Shown one piece after another: positions 1-8,935 of a stretch of 64,000 nucleotides of DNA (positions are counted from its first letter, which is position 1; each line of letters begins with the position of its first letter). Position numbers and translations under genes: made by a program. The stretch comes from Arthrobacter sp. PGP41. GTDB taxonomy: Bacteria; Actinomycetota; Actinomycetes; Actinomycetales; Micrococcaceae. A model generated the notes under the pieces. That model searched no databases. It saw nothing but the letters and a program-made list of their open reading frames with translations, and was not told the origin of the DNA. Location: contig NZ_CP026514.1 of NCBI RefSeq assembly GCF_002953935.1, positions 1,488,001-1,552,000 of the forward strand. Direction: 5' to 3'.

Positions 1-3
1 CTG

Positions 4-984
4 ATGGATATTGACATGAGCGCACTGAGACTTCTGGAGCGTGAGCGTGAAATTCCGCTGGACCTCCTCATCCCCACCATTGAGCAGGCGCTCCTGGTGG
101 CCTACCACAAGTCGCCCGGCGCCTTCGAAAAGGCCCGCGCCGAACTGGACCGCAAGAGCGGCCACGTGACCATTTGGGCTGTGGAGATTGACGACGACGG
201 CGCCCCCATCGGCGAGTTCGAGCACACCCCTGAGGGGTTCGGCCGGATCGCTGCCAGCACCGCGCGCCAGATCATCCTGCAACGCCTGCGTGACGTTGAG
301 GACGACAACGTGCTGGGCGAGTTCAAGGGCCGCGAAGGCGAGCTGGTGTCCGGCACCATCCAGCAGGGCAACAACCCCCACATGATCCAGGTCAACCTGG
401 GCTCCGTCGAGGCGCTGCTGCCGCCGCCCGAGCAGGTTCCCGGGGAGAAGTACATCCACGGCAACCGGCTGCGCGCTTTGGTCATTGACGTCCACCGTGG
501 TTCAAAGGGCCCGTCCGTCACTCTCTCCAGGTCCCACCCCGGCCTGGTCCGCAAGCTCTTTGAACTGGAAGTGCCGGAGATCGCCGACCGCTCGGTCGAG
601 ATCGTGGCACTGGCCAGGGAAGCCGGCCACCGCACCAAGATTGCGGTCAAGGCCAACGTCCCCGGCATCAACGCCAAGGGAGCCTGCATCGGCGAGATGG
701 GGTCGCGGGTCCGCGCCGTCATGAATGAACTCAACGACGAAAAGATCGACATCGTCGATTTCAGCGAGAACCCGGCCACCTTCATTGCCAGCGCGCTGTC
801 GCCGTCGCGAGTGAATTCCGTCACCATCACCGATGAAGCCACCCGGTCCGCCCGCGTGGTGGTTCCGGACTACCAGCTCTCCCTGGCAATCGGCAAAGAG
901 GGCCAGAACGCGCGGCTGGCGGCCAAGCTCACCGGCTGGCGGATCGACATCGTGTCCGACGCCGCCCAGGCGCGGGACAACTAA
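4..984 (+). CDS. nusA: transcription termination/antitermination factor NusA
   Basis: NusA binds RNA polymerase and nascent RNA to control pausing, Rho-dependent termination and antitermination. The 326-residue product has an N-terminal polymerase-binding region (about 1-105), an S1 RNA-binding domain (about 108-180) and two KH domains (about 205-255 and 275-320). The second KH domain carries [10 protein letters not shown]. The length is normal for actinobacteria, which lack the C-terminal repeats of the E. coli protein. The start ATG at 4 overlaps a TGA at 2-4, probably the stop of rimP just outside the window. It heads the nusA-ylxR-infB-rbfA cluster. Confidence 0.97.
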   Translation: MDIDMSALRLLEREREIPLDLLIPTIEQALLVAYHKSPGAFEKARAELDRKSGHVTIWAVEIDDDGAPIGEFEHTPEGFGRIAASTARQIILQRLRDVEDDNVLGEFKGREGELVSGTIQQGNNPHMIQVNLGSVEALLPPPEQVPGEKYIHGNRLRALVIDVHRGSKGPSVTLSRSHPGLVRKLFELEVPEIADRSVEIVALAREAGHRTKIAVKANVPGINAKGACIGEMGSRVRAVMNELNDEKIDIVDFSENPATFIASALSPSRVNSVTITDEATRSARVVVPDYQLSLAIGKEGQNARLAAKLTGWRIDIVSDAAQARDN

Positions 985-1052
985 GCAGTCTTTCGCCGTC
1001 CTCCCGCGCCGGAAACGCCCCCGCAGTTTCGGGCAGAACGGCCGGGAGGGGC

Positions 1053-1058
1053 TAGAAT
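1053..1058 (+). promoter_or_regulatory. putative -10 box for ylxR-infB
   Basis: TAGAAT lies 70 bp after the nusA stop and about 110 bp before the likely ylxR start. It fits the actinobacterial -10 consensus TAnnnT and suggests an internal promoter that transcribes ylxR and infB separately from nusA. No convincing -35 is visible. Confidence 0.4.
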
Positions 1059-1170
1059 AGTAAAGACCGCGCCTAACGGCCGGCAGCCGTGCGCCCTGGG
1101 CGTGCCCAATCCGTTCAAACCGGAGGAAGGCCGTTCTCGGCCAGCAGATATGAACGTCAGGAAGATGACC

Positions 1171-1506
1171 GTGCCAGTAGCAAGCGGGAATCAGCCGGAG
1201 CGTACCTGCATCGGATGCCGGAAGAAGGGCACGCGGAATGAGTTACTCCGGCTCGTCGCCGAAGGCAGTGGATCAAACGCTGTCCTGGTGGATGAACGAC
1301 GCCGGATGGCTGGCCGGGGTGCATGGCTGCATCCCAGCGAATCGTGCCTGGCTCTGGCGTTGAAGCGGCGAGCGTTCGGACGTGCCCTGCGGGGAGCGAC
1401 CGGTACCGCCGCCGTCGAACGCCGGATCACGTCAGGCCCGAGCGTTGCACGCGTTCCGGCAACTGCAACACCAACCGTCCAACCTGAAAGCGGGTCAGAA
1501 AACTGA
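1171..1506 (+). CDS. ylxR: YlxR family (DUF448) RNA-binding protein
   Basis: Small basic protein of the YlxR/DUF448 family, encoded between nusA and infB in most Gram-positive bacteria and thought to bind RNA or act as a nucleoid-associated regulator. The diagnostic segment is RTCIGCRKKGTRNELLRLV near the N-terminus, followed by GRGAWLHPSESCL and an Arg-rich helix. The start is uncertain: GTG at 1171 has an AGGAAG ribosome-binding site 6 nt upstream, but ATG at 1165 or 1150 and GTG at 1102 are in frame. The last 30 or so residues are low-complexity and not part of the domain. Confidence 0.85.
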   Translation: MPVASGNQPERTCIGCRKKGTRNELLRLVAEGSGSNAVLVDERRRMAGRGAWLHPSESCLALALKRRAFGRALRGATGTAAVERRITSGPSVARVPATATPTVQPESGSEN

Positions 1507-1658
1507 TGGAAACCCGATGAGTTCCCAGCGATGAGTGCGCAACGATGACAACTTTGTTGCGCTCTGCAATGGGCCCTTCTGCAGTATTTGCGGCTTGGGC
1601 CCGCAGTAAGAAGTAGACGGTTCGTGCCTGGCTCGGTGCGGACCGAGACAGGAGAAAT

Positions 1659-4571
1659 GTGGCCAAGGTCCGCGTACATGAGCTCGCCAAAGAGCTCGGT
1701 ATTACTTCCAAAGATGCAGTGACAAAACTGCAGGAACTGGGCGAATTCGTTCGCTCTGCCTCTTCAACCATTGAGGCCCCCGTTGTGCGCAAACTGCGCA
1801 ACGCCTTCCCCGACGCCGCCCCCAAGGCTGCCGCACCGGCAGCCGCCCCCAAGGCAGCCGCTCCGGCGGCAGAGGCGCGTCCCTCAACACCGGCACCCGG
1901 TCCGGCAGCTCCGAAGGCTCCGGCCCCCAAGGCTGAAGCGCCCGCGCCCGCCGCTCCGGCAGCACCGGCACAGGCGGCTGCTCCGGCAGCCCCCGCTGCC
2001 AGCGCCCCCGCAGCTCCGGCTGCACCTGCCCCGGCCGCTCCGTCCACCGGAGCGAAGCCCGGCGCACGCCCGGCACCCAAGGCTGAAACCCCCGCTGCTC
2101 CGGCCCGCTCCGGCGGCTCAGGGCAGGGCGGCTCCGCTCCCCGTCCCGGCGGTCCCCGCCCGGGCAACAACCCCTCGCCACGTCCCAGGGCATGCCCCGC
2201 GGCCGCGGCGGCGACGGCGAGCGTGCTCCCCGTCCCGGCAACAACCCGTTTGCCACCTCCCAGGGCATGCCCCGTCCGGGTGGAAGCCGTACCGACGGCG
2301 ACCGTCCCGGTGGTCCGCGTCCCGCAGCAGGTGCGGGCGGTCCCCGTCCCGGCGGCCCCCGTCCGGCAGCAGGTGCGGGCGGTCCCCGTCCCGCAGCAGG
2401 TGCCGGCGGTCCCCGCCCGGGTGCACCGCGCCCCGGTGGCGCCGGCGGGAACCGTCCTACTCCCGGCATGATGCCAAACCGCACTGAACGTCCCGCACCC
2501 GCTGGTGCAGGCCGTCCCGGTGCCGGCGCGTGGTCCCGGACGCCCGGGCGGCGCTCCCGGAACCGGTGGTCCCGGCGGCGGCGGCGGTGCTCCCGCCGGC
2601 GGTGGCTTTGGCAAGGGCGGCCGCGGCCGCGGCGGCACCCAGGGTGCCTTCGGCAAGGGCGGCGCCGGACGTGGCAAGCAGCGCAAGTCGAAGCGTGCAA
2701 AGCGCCAGGAACTTGAGCAGATGAGTGCCCCGTCGCTGGGTGGCGTGAGCGTACCCCGCGGCGACGGCAACACCGTCATCCGGCTGCGCCGCGGCTCGTC
2801 CATCACGGACTTCGCCGACAAGATCGAGGCAAACCCCGCCGCACTGGTAACCGTGCTCTTCCACCTTGGTGAAATGGCAACGGCCACGCAGTCGCTGGAC
2901 GAGGAAACCTTTGCCCTGCTCGGCGAGGAGCTTGGCTACAAGCTCCAGGTCGTCTCGCCGGAGGACGAGGAGCGCGAACTGCTCTCCACCTTCGACATCG
3001 ACTTTGATGCAGAGCTCGAAGCCGAAGGCGACGAAGACCTCGAGGCACGTCCTCCGGTTGTCACCGTCATGGGCCACGTTGACCACGGTAAGACCCGCCT
3101 GCTCGATGCCATCCGCAAGTCCGACGTCATGGCGGGCGAGCACGGCGGCATCACCCAGCACATCGGTGCCTACCAGGTCACGCACAACCACGAAGGCAAC
3201 GACCGCAAGATCACCTTCATCGATACCCCGGGCCACGAGGCGTTCACCGCCATGCGTGCCCGTGGTGCGAAGGTCACCGATATCGCCATCCTGGTGGTCG
3301 CAGCGGACGACGGCGTGATGCCCCAGACCGTTGAGGCCCTCAACCACGCCCAGGCGGCCAACGTGCCGATCGTCGTGGCCGTGAACAAGATCGACAAGGA
3401 AGGCGCCAACCCGGACAAGGTCCGCGGCCAGCTGACCGAGTACGGCCTGGTTCCCGAGGAGTACGGTGGCGACACCATGTTCGTGGAGGTCTCTGCCCGC
3501 CAGAACCTCAACATCGACGAGCTGCTCGAGGCAGTCCTGCTCACCGCGGACGCTGCCCTGGACATGCGGGCCAACCCGAACAAGGACGCCCGCGGCATCG
3601 CGATCGAAGCCAACCTGGACAAGGGCCGCGGTTCCGTGGCCACCGTCCTGGTGCAGTCCGGCACCCTGCGCGTCGGCGATACCATCGTGGCAGGCACGGC
3701 CCACGGCCGCGTCCGTGCGATGTTCGACGACGACGGCAGCGCCCTGACCGAGGCCGGCCCGTCCCGCCCCGTCCAGGTGCTGGGTCTGTCCAACGTCCCG
3801 CGTGCAGGCGACACTTTCTTCGTGACCGCTGACGAGCGTACCGCCCGCCAGATCGCCGAGAAGCGCGAAGCTGCGGACCGCAACGCCGCCCTGGCCAAGC
3901 GCCGCAAGCGCATCAGCCTGGAAGACTTCGACCAGGCCGTTGCCGAAGGCAAGATCGACACCCTCAACCTCATCCTCAAGGGCGACGTGTCCGGTGCCGT
4001 GGAAGCCCTCGAAGACGCCCTGCTCAAGATTGACGTCGGCGAAGGCGTGCAGCTGCGCGTCATCCACCGCGGTGTTGGTGCCATCACGCAGAACGACGTC
4101 AACCTGGCAACAGTGGACAGCGCCGTCATCATCGGCTTCAACGTCAAGCCTGCCGAGCGTGTTGCCGAACTGGCAGACCGCGAAGGCGTGGACATGCGCT
4201 TCTACTCCGTCATCTACTCCGCTATTGATGACATCGAGATGGCGCTCAAGGGCATGCTCAAGCCGGAATACGAAGAATTCCAGCTGGGTACCGCCGAGGT
4301 CCGCGAAGTCTTCCGCTCCTCCAAGTTCGGAAACATCGCAGGCTCGATCGTCCGCTCCGGCATCATCCGCCGTAACAGCAAGGCACGCATCAGCCGCGAC
4401 GGCAAGATCATCGGTGACAACCTCACCGTTGAGACGCTCAAGCGCTTCAAGGACGACGCCACAGAGGTCCGTACGGACTTCGAGTGTGGTATCGGCCTTG
4501 GCTCGTACAACGACATCAACGAAGGTGACATCATCGAAACCTTCGAGATGCGTGAGAAGCCGCGCGTCTAG
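1659..4571 (+). CDS. infB: translation initiation factor IF-2 (two compensating frameshifts in the sequence)
   Basis: IF-2 is the GTPase that delivers initiator fMet-tRNA to the 30S subunit and promotes subunit joining. GTG start at 1659 follows the site AGGAGA. The N-terminus begins [14 protein letters not shown] (first IF2_N domain), followed by an Ala/Pro/Gly-rich linker, a second IF2_N region (about 2770-2990), G domain motifs GHVDHGKT (near 3073), DTPGHEAF and NKID, then the beta-barrel and C domains. As written, the upstream frame stops at 2471 and the rest reopens from about 2505. A missing T near 2175 and an extra G near 2525-2528 restore one 970-residue product. Because infB is essential these are probably sequencing errors. 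Confidence 0.93.
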
Positions 4572-4601
4572 GCTGTTCCAGCCTTAACAGGGTGCGGGGT
4601 C

Positions 4602-4717
4602 GTTGGGATTTTTCCGGCGGCCCCGCCCCTTCGCTGGGTGGCCAGCGTCTTACGACGTCGGCCACCCAGCTTCGGCAGGCCCGATGCCACTCCCAGGCCG
4701 CCGGAAAAAATCCCAAC
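4602..4717. repeat. nested palindromic element between infB and rbfA
   Basis: Outer inverted arms at 4602-4620 and 4698-4717 match over 19 bp with a single one-base difference in a T/A run. Inner arms at 4633-4643 and 4660-4670 (GCTGGGTGGCC and its complement) match perfectly. The inner hairpin can extend toward the centre with two mismatches. No ORF with coding character covers it. It could act as a terminator/processing structure, or be a repeated extragenic palindrome or miniature element. No target-site duplication is obvious. Confidence 0.7.
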
Positions 4718-4820
4718 GTGGGTCCGTCTTTGGCCCGCCTAGAGTGCGTGGCATCAATCGAACGTGGGTACGTCAGCTGCAACAAGCCGTCGTACGTTCC
4801 AAAATTTTTAGGAGTTGTTC

Positions 4821-5330
4821 ATGGCTGATCCGGCACGTGCTGCCAAGTTGGCGCAGCGGATTAAGGTTGTTGTTGCTGAGGCCCTGGGCCGGAAGGTTAA
4901 GGATCCCCGGCTCGAGGGCATCACTGTTACTGATGCCCGGGTGACCAATGATCTGCAGCATGCCACTGTGTATTACACCGTCCTTGGCGACCAGGCTGTC
5001 CAGGCTGACGCCGCCAAGGGACTGGAAAAGGCCAAGGGTGTGCTTCGGCAGGAGGTTGGCCGGAACATTACCGTCCGGCTGACTCCCAGCCTCGAATTCG
5101 TGGCCGACCAGATTCCCGTGGTTGCCTCCAACCTGGAGGAACTGCTGCGGGAGGCCAAGAAGCGTGACGCCGAGGTGGCCGCGCTTGCCGCCCAGGCAAA
5201 GCACGCGGGCGACGCCGACCCCTACAAGAGTGACGCGTCCGCCGATGTGGACATCGACGAGGACGACTTCGACGAAGAGGACCTTGACCTCAGTGACGAC
5301 GAGGAACTCGACGAAGACGGCCACAAGTAA
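4821..5330 (+). CDS. rbfA: 30S ribosome-binding factor RbfA
   Basis: RbfA assists late maturation of the 16S rRNA 5' end and cold adaptation of 30S subunits. The 169-residue product has the compact type-II KH-like domain (about 1-115; ADPARAAKLAQRIK at the start and VGRNITVRLTPSLEFVAD later). A strongly acidic Asp/Glu tail follows, as in other high-GC actinobacteria. ATG at 4821 has GGAG 7 nt upstream. An in-frame TTG at 4815 is less likely. It follows infB after a 249-bp gap containing the palindromic element. A strong terminator closes the unit. Confidence 0.95.
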   Translation: MADPARAAKLAQRIKVVVAEALGRKVKDPRLEGITVTDARVTNDLQHATVYYTVLGDQAVQADAAKGLEKAKGVLRQEVGRNITVRLTPSLEFVADQIPVVASNLEELLREAKKRDAEVAALAAQAKHAGDADPYKSDASADVDIDEDDFDEEDLDLSDDEELDEDGHK

Positions 5331-5340
5331 CCCTCGGCGC

Positions 5341-5384
5341 AGCAGAAGGCCCGGACCCCCATGTGTGGGTCCGGGCCTTCTGCT
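5341..5384. terminator. bidirectional terminator between rbfA and the ScyD-like gene
   Basis: A perfect 18-bp stem (5341-5358 with 5367-5384) and an 8-nt loop lie between two convergent genes. T residues follow on the plus side. It can serve both genes. Confidence 0.85.
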
Positions 5385-5423
5385 TCCCAGAAAATCTGTT
5401 CCGCCGGCTGGTCTGCTCCACGA

Positions 5424-6557
5424 CTAGTGGAGGTCGGACTCGATGACTTTCCCGGCCGGTGGCCCTGCGGGCGCCCCGCCGGGACCGGGTGGGGGACCGC
5501 CCAATACGTTCACCGTGGCGTACAGCGTGCCGCCGCGGATCTCTACGTCTGCCGGAGATTCGACTGCGAGGAACTCGCTACGGTGTGCCTTCGATACGAT
5601 GAACCTCAGGATCTGGTTGCCGAAAAGCGATGCAACATACACGTCGCCGTTATTCGCCACCGCCAGGCCCGTGGGGCTGAGGATGTAATCGACCCAGAGC
5701 TTCGCCTGGCCCGTCCACGGGTTGACCTTGAAGATCGCGCCGCGGTCACCGAGCGAGGGGACCTCCGGGCCGCCGGGCAGGGACGACACGTACAGCCAGC
5801 CGTCCGGACCCATCTCCACATCCGTGGGAACCGGTTCGAATGCATACTCGAACCCTGCGCAGCCTGGTGCGCCCAGTGTGGCCGCAGCTTCCGCGGTCAG
5901 CACTGCGGGCCGCGGCGGCAGGACTGCCAGCGTGGTGATGTCCCCTGAGCTGATGTTGACCTTGAGGATCGCGTTCGCTCCGGCGTCAGCCACGTACGCC
6001 GTGTTGGCCTGGACGTGGGTGGCGTAAGGATTTGAATCCAGGGTGCCTGTGTACTGCGGCGGTGGGGCGTCCGGGATGCCTGCAGCTTCCTTAAGGCACT
6101 GGCCGCTTGTGCCGGGAGCGAAGCCATACTGCTGGTCCGCGTCAGGGTTGGTGGTCCGCTCGTATTCAGCGAGGTCCGCTATGGTCTTGGCTTCTCCGCG
6201 TGGGCGGATCGATTTCAGGTAGCCTCCCAACGCTGCCGGGTCACCCTGGCCGGCCCCCTTGGCTTCAAGGAAGAAGGCCGTGGCACCACGGGTTTCCACA
6301 CCGGCCACGCCCCAGCCCTCCGGAGCCTGGTAAACGGTGTCGACGCTCTTATCGCGGTCCACGCGGCTGAGCGTCCCCGCGAAGTCCTGGGTGACGTAGA
6401 CGGACTTGCTTGTTCCTATGGCCAGGTGCAGGGGCGAAACGAGGCCGTCGGCCAGGACGTCCCGGTCCTGGGCTTCTTCGCGTGCCCAGGACGGAACTGC
6501 CGGTGCGATGACGGCTGCAGCCGCCACGCAGGCGATGATGGTCAGCTTTCTCTTCAT
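5424..6557 (-). CDS. ScyD/ScyE family secreted protein
   Basis: A 377-residue exported protein with a clear Sec signal peptide (MKRK, then a hydrophobic stretch to about residue 25 ending PSWA). The mature part has beta-propeller-like repeats such as DVLADGLVSPLHLAIG and GPDGWLYVSSLPGGPEVPSLGDRGAIFKV. These resemble the ScyD/ScyE family, named after scytonemin-cluster proteins of cyanobacteria but widespread in actinobacteria without that pigment, so no scytonemin role is implied. The C-terminus is Pro/Gly-rich. ATG at 6557 has GGAG upstream. Function is unknown; it may bind a small ligand or act as a lactonase-like propeller. Confidence 0.72.
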   Translation of the reverse strand: MKRKLTIIACVAAAAVIAPAVPSWAREEAQDRDVLADGLVSPLHLAIGTSKSVYVTQDFAGTLSRVDRDKSVDTVYQAPEGWGVAGVETRGATAFFLEAKGAGQGDPAALGGYLKSIRPRGEAKTIADLAEYERTTNPDADQQYGFAPGTSGQCLKEAAGIPDAPPPQYTGTLDSNPYATHVQANTAYVADAGANAILKVNISSGDITTLAVLPPRPAVLTAEAAATLGAPGCAGFEYAFEPVPTDVEMGPDGWLYVSSLPGGPEVPSLGDRGAIFKVNPWTGQAKLWVDYILSPTGLAVANNGDVYVASLFGNQILRFIVSKAHRSEFLAVESPADVEIRGGTLYATVNVLGGPPPGPGGAPAGPPAGKVIESDLH

Positions 6558-6724
6558 TGGGTACTCCGGGGTTGGCGCCCAATAGCAGTCCGGGATACGA
6601 AGCCTCGCGGGAGGAAATCATTCAGGACCCTTGGCCGCCAGAGTATGCCCCCGGCTGCCGGTTTGTCGCCGCGATTTCCCCCTATTCGGCCCCCTATTTC
6701 GTCCCCTAACACCAACCCCTTGGC

Positions 6725-6730
6725 TAGGAT
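6725..6730 (+). promoter_or_regulatory. -10 box of a probable leaderless deaminase transcript
   Basis: TAGGAT ends 6 nt before the ATG at 6737 and there is no ribosome-binding site. This is the arrangement expected for a leaderless actinobacterial mRNA. Confidence 0.5.
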
Positions 6731-6736
6731 CAAGCT

Positions 6737-7222
6737 ATGACCGAGCCGAACGAGACTGACCAGACCGCGAAGTACCTGGAGCAGGCCGTGGAACTGGCCA
6801 CCAGGAACGTCGGCGAAGGAGGAGGACCCTTCGGAGCGATTGTTGTGACGGCGGACGGCCGGGTGCACGAAGGCGTCAATCGCGTCACCCGCGACAACGA
6901 TCCCACCGCCCACGCCGAAGTGGTGGCCATTCGGGCTGCAGCCGCGGCCACTGCCAACTATGACCTCCATGGCGCGGTGCTCTATGCCAGCTGCGAACCC
7001 TGCCCGCTCTGCCTGGCTTCCGCGCTTTGGGCCCGGATCGACCGCGTCTATTTCGCTGCAGACCGCCATGGTGCCGCCGCGGCCGGTTTCGACGACGCCG
7101 TCTTCTACGACTATTTCGACGGAACCCGGCCGGAACTCTTGCCGGTCATCCAAGGCGACATCCCGTCGTCGGACGCGCCGTTCCAGGCGTGGGGGGCGTT
7201 CGAAGACAAAAAGGAGTACTAG
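6737..7222 (+). CDS. nucleoside/guanine deaminase
   Basis: Zinc-dependent deaminase of the cytidine deaminase fold, 161 residues. Zinc ligands are visible as HAE (His59, catalytic Glu61) and PCPLC (Cys89, Cys92). The C-terminal region DYFDGTRPELLPVIQGDIP and the overall length resemble guanine deaminases of the GuaD type (guanine to xanthine) more than the tRNA adenosine deaminase TadA. The substrate cannot be fixed from sequence alone. It is followed directly by a thioredoxin gene with 2 bp between. Confidence 0.85.
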   Translation: MTEPNETDQTAKYLEQAVELATRNVGEGGGPFGAIVVTADGRVHEGVNRVTRDNDPTAHAEVVAIRAAAAATANYDLHGAVLYASCEPCPLCLASALWARIDRVYFAADRHGAAAAGFDDAVFYDYFDGTRPELLPVIQGDIPSSDAPFQAWGAFEDKKEY

Positions 7223-7224
7223 GA

Positions 7225-7662
7225 ATGGAAGCTGCACTCACTGCCTGCCCGGCCTGCGGCAAGACCAACCGGGTCCCGGCGCAGGCGGCCGGCCGGCCGC
7301 GGTGCGGCAACTGCAAAGCTGACCTGCCGTGGATTGTGGACGCGGGGGACGCGGACTTTGCCGCCGTCGCCGAGCAGTCACCCGTTCCGGTGCTGGTGGA
7401 CTTCTGGGCAGCCTGGTGCGGCCCCTGCCGCATGGTCAGTCCCGTGCTGGACAAGCTGGCCAGGGAACGGCCGGGGCGGATCAAGCTCGTCAAGGTGGAC
7501 GTTGACAAGTCGCCGGGCCTGTCCCGGAGGTTCGACGTGCAGGCCATTCCCACCTTGATGGTCCTGGTGGACGGCAAGGTGGCAGCGCGCCAGGCCGGAG
7601 CAGCTCACGCCGAGGCTCTGCGGACGTGGCTGGACGGAGCACTGTCCGGAACCCGAAGCTAG
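7225..7662 (+). CDS. thioredoxin with N-terminal zinc ribbon (Trx2/TrxC type)
   Basis: A 145-residue cytoplasmic thioredoxin. An N-terminal zinc ribbon has Cys8/Cys11 and Cys27/Cys30, followed by a thioredoxin domain with active site WCGPC at 64-68 and the cis-proline region AIPTLM. This matches the TrxC class, an oxidative-stress disulfide reductase. ATG at 7225 has GGAG a few bases upstream inside the end of the deaminase gene, so the two are probably co-transcribed. A small hairpin (7662-7676) spans its stop and faces the convergent aminotransferase gene. Confidence 0.9.
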   Translation: MEAALTACPACGKTNRVPAQAAGRPRCGNCKADLPWIVDAGDADFAAVAEQSPVPVLVDFWAAWCGPCRMVSPVLDKLARERPGRIKLVKVDVDKSPGLSRRFDVQAIPTLMVLVDGKVAARQAGAAHAEALRTWLDGALSGTRS

Positions 7663-7680
7663 CCGGGTGGCCCGGCCCCT

Positions 7681-8838
7681 TCAGCCACGACGGCCGGGCA
7701 GCCGGTTCAGGCCCGCCACGAGGTCATCCTGCTTCCCGCACAGCGCAACCCGGACCCAGCCCTCGCCGATGGAACCGAACGCAGTCCCGGGCGCCAGGGC
7801 AACCCCGGAGTCCGAGAGGAAGCGGCGCACCCAGCTGCGGACGTCCCCGCCGCTGGCGTGGGAAACATCGGCCCACAAATAGAAGGCTCCCTGTGCCTTC
7901 AGGTAAGGGATTCCCTTGGCATCGAGAACGGCGGATGCCGCGTCCCGGTTTGCCCGGTAGTGCCGGTGCGCGTGCAGGACGTAGTCCTGCGGTCCGGTCA
8001 GGGCGGCGAGCGCGGCGTACTGCGACGGTGACGCGACGCAGGAGACGATCGACTCCATTACGTTGTCCATCTCCTGCTTGATGCCGGGCGGGCAAATCAG
8101 CGCGCCGATCCGCAGCCCGGTGAGCCCGTACGTCTTGGACAGGGTCAGCGAAGTAAAGACGCGGGAATTTTCCGGCGTATCGCCGTCGAACCTGGCGGGG
8201 CTGATGTGCGGCACATCGTAGGTGAACGCCTCGTAGCATTCATCCGAGATGACCCACAGATCATGCCGCCGGGCCAGGTCCATGAGTTCCCGGGTCAGGT
8301 CCTCGGCCAGCACGGCGCCGAGCGGATTGGAGGGGGAGTTCAGGACCAGCACCCGGGTCCGGTCGGTGACCAGCGACTCAATATCGCCGGGCCTGGGCTG
8401 GAAGCCGTGCTCCAGGTACAACGGATAGCCCACCGGTACAGCGTTCAGCAGGCGGCTGGTCATGGCAAAGGTGGGATAGCCAGGGTTGGGAACCAGGATT
8501 TCGTCGCCAGGGGAGAGCAGCAGGCTCATGGCAAAGTGCAGGCCCTGCTGCGCCCCGTCCACCACATACACCCGGTCCGCGGCAATATCGCAGCCCTGCT
8601 GCTCCCGGAACCGGGCCGCGAAGGCCTCGCGCAACCCCGGGATGCCCGCGTTGGGCGTGTAGTTGGTCTCGTCCCTGTCCAGGCATGCCATGCCTGCGTC
8701 CAGGACATGCCGGGGGAGCGCAAAGCCGGGTTCGCCAATGCTGAGCACCAGGGCGCCGGGAGTCCGCCATGCGGCTTCGGTAATCTCGCGGATCTGGTTG
8801 ACGGGCACGTCGCGGACATGGGCGGCAAGCTCAGGCAT
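7681..8838 (-). CDS. PLP-dependent class I/II aminotransferase
   Basis: Fold-type I aminotransferase of about 385 residues. It shows YTPNAGIPGLREAFAARF, the substrate-binding NSPSNPLGAV, DECYEAF and the Schiff-base lysine in LSKTYGLTGLRIG. It resembles aspartate/N-succinyldiaminopimelate-type enzymes, but the substrate cannot be assigned. ATG at 8838 has AGGATGG upstream; ATG at 8847 is an in-frame alternative. The gene is divergent from truB with about 90 bp between start codons, so promoters overlap. Confidence 0.85.
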   Translation of the reverse strand: MPELAAHVRDVPVNQIREITEAAWRTPGALVLSIGEPGFALPRHVLDAGMACLDRDETNYTPNAGIPGLREAFAARFREQQGCDIAADRVYVVDGAQQGLHFAMSLLLSPGDEILVPNPGYPTFAMTSRLLNAVPVGYPLYLEHGFQPRPGDIESLVTDRTRVLVLNSPSNPLGAVLAEDLTRELMDLARRHDLWVISDECYEAFTYDVPHISPARFDGDTPENSRVFTSLTLSKTYGLTGLRIGALICPPGIKQEMDNVMESIVSCVASPSQYAALAALTGPQDYVLHAHRHYRANRDAASAVLDAKGIPYLKAQGAFYLWADVSHASGGDVRSWVRRFLSDSGVALAPGTAFGSIGEGWVRVALCGKQDDLVAGLNRLPGRRG

Positions 8839-8922
8839 GCCTGCCATCCTAGCGCCGACGCAGGCAGCCGCAGGAGCCGCGGGCAGCTGCAGGGAGTGCG
8901 CCGGGGCGTCAACCAGCGCCGA

Positions 8923-8928
8923 TATACT
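8923..8928 (+). promoter_or_regulatory. -10 box of truB, probably leaderless
   Basis: TATACT ends 7 nt before the GTG at 8936, placing the expected transcript start at or next to the start codon. This supports GTG 8936 as the truB start. Confidence 0.55.
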
Positions 8929-8935
8929 GGGAGGC

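Noticed and set aside
1427..2887. Long minus-strand open frame opposite infB
   Set aside because: It is the antisense of the GC-rich Ala/Pro/Gly repeats of IF-2; it has low-complexity composition and no family resemblance.
5424..6557. Scytonemin biosynthesis role for the ScyD/ScyE-like gene
   Set aside because: No other scytonemin genes are nearby, and the family is common in actinobacteria that do not make the pigment.
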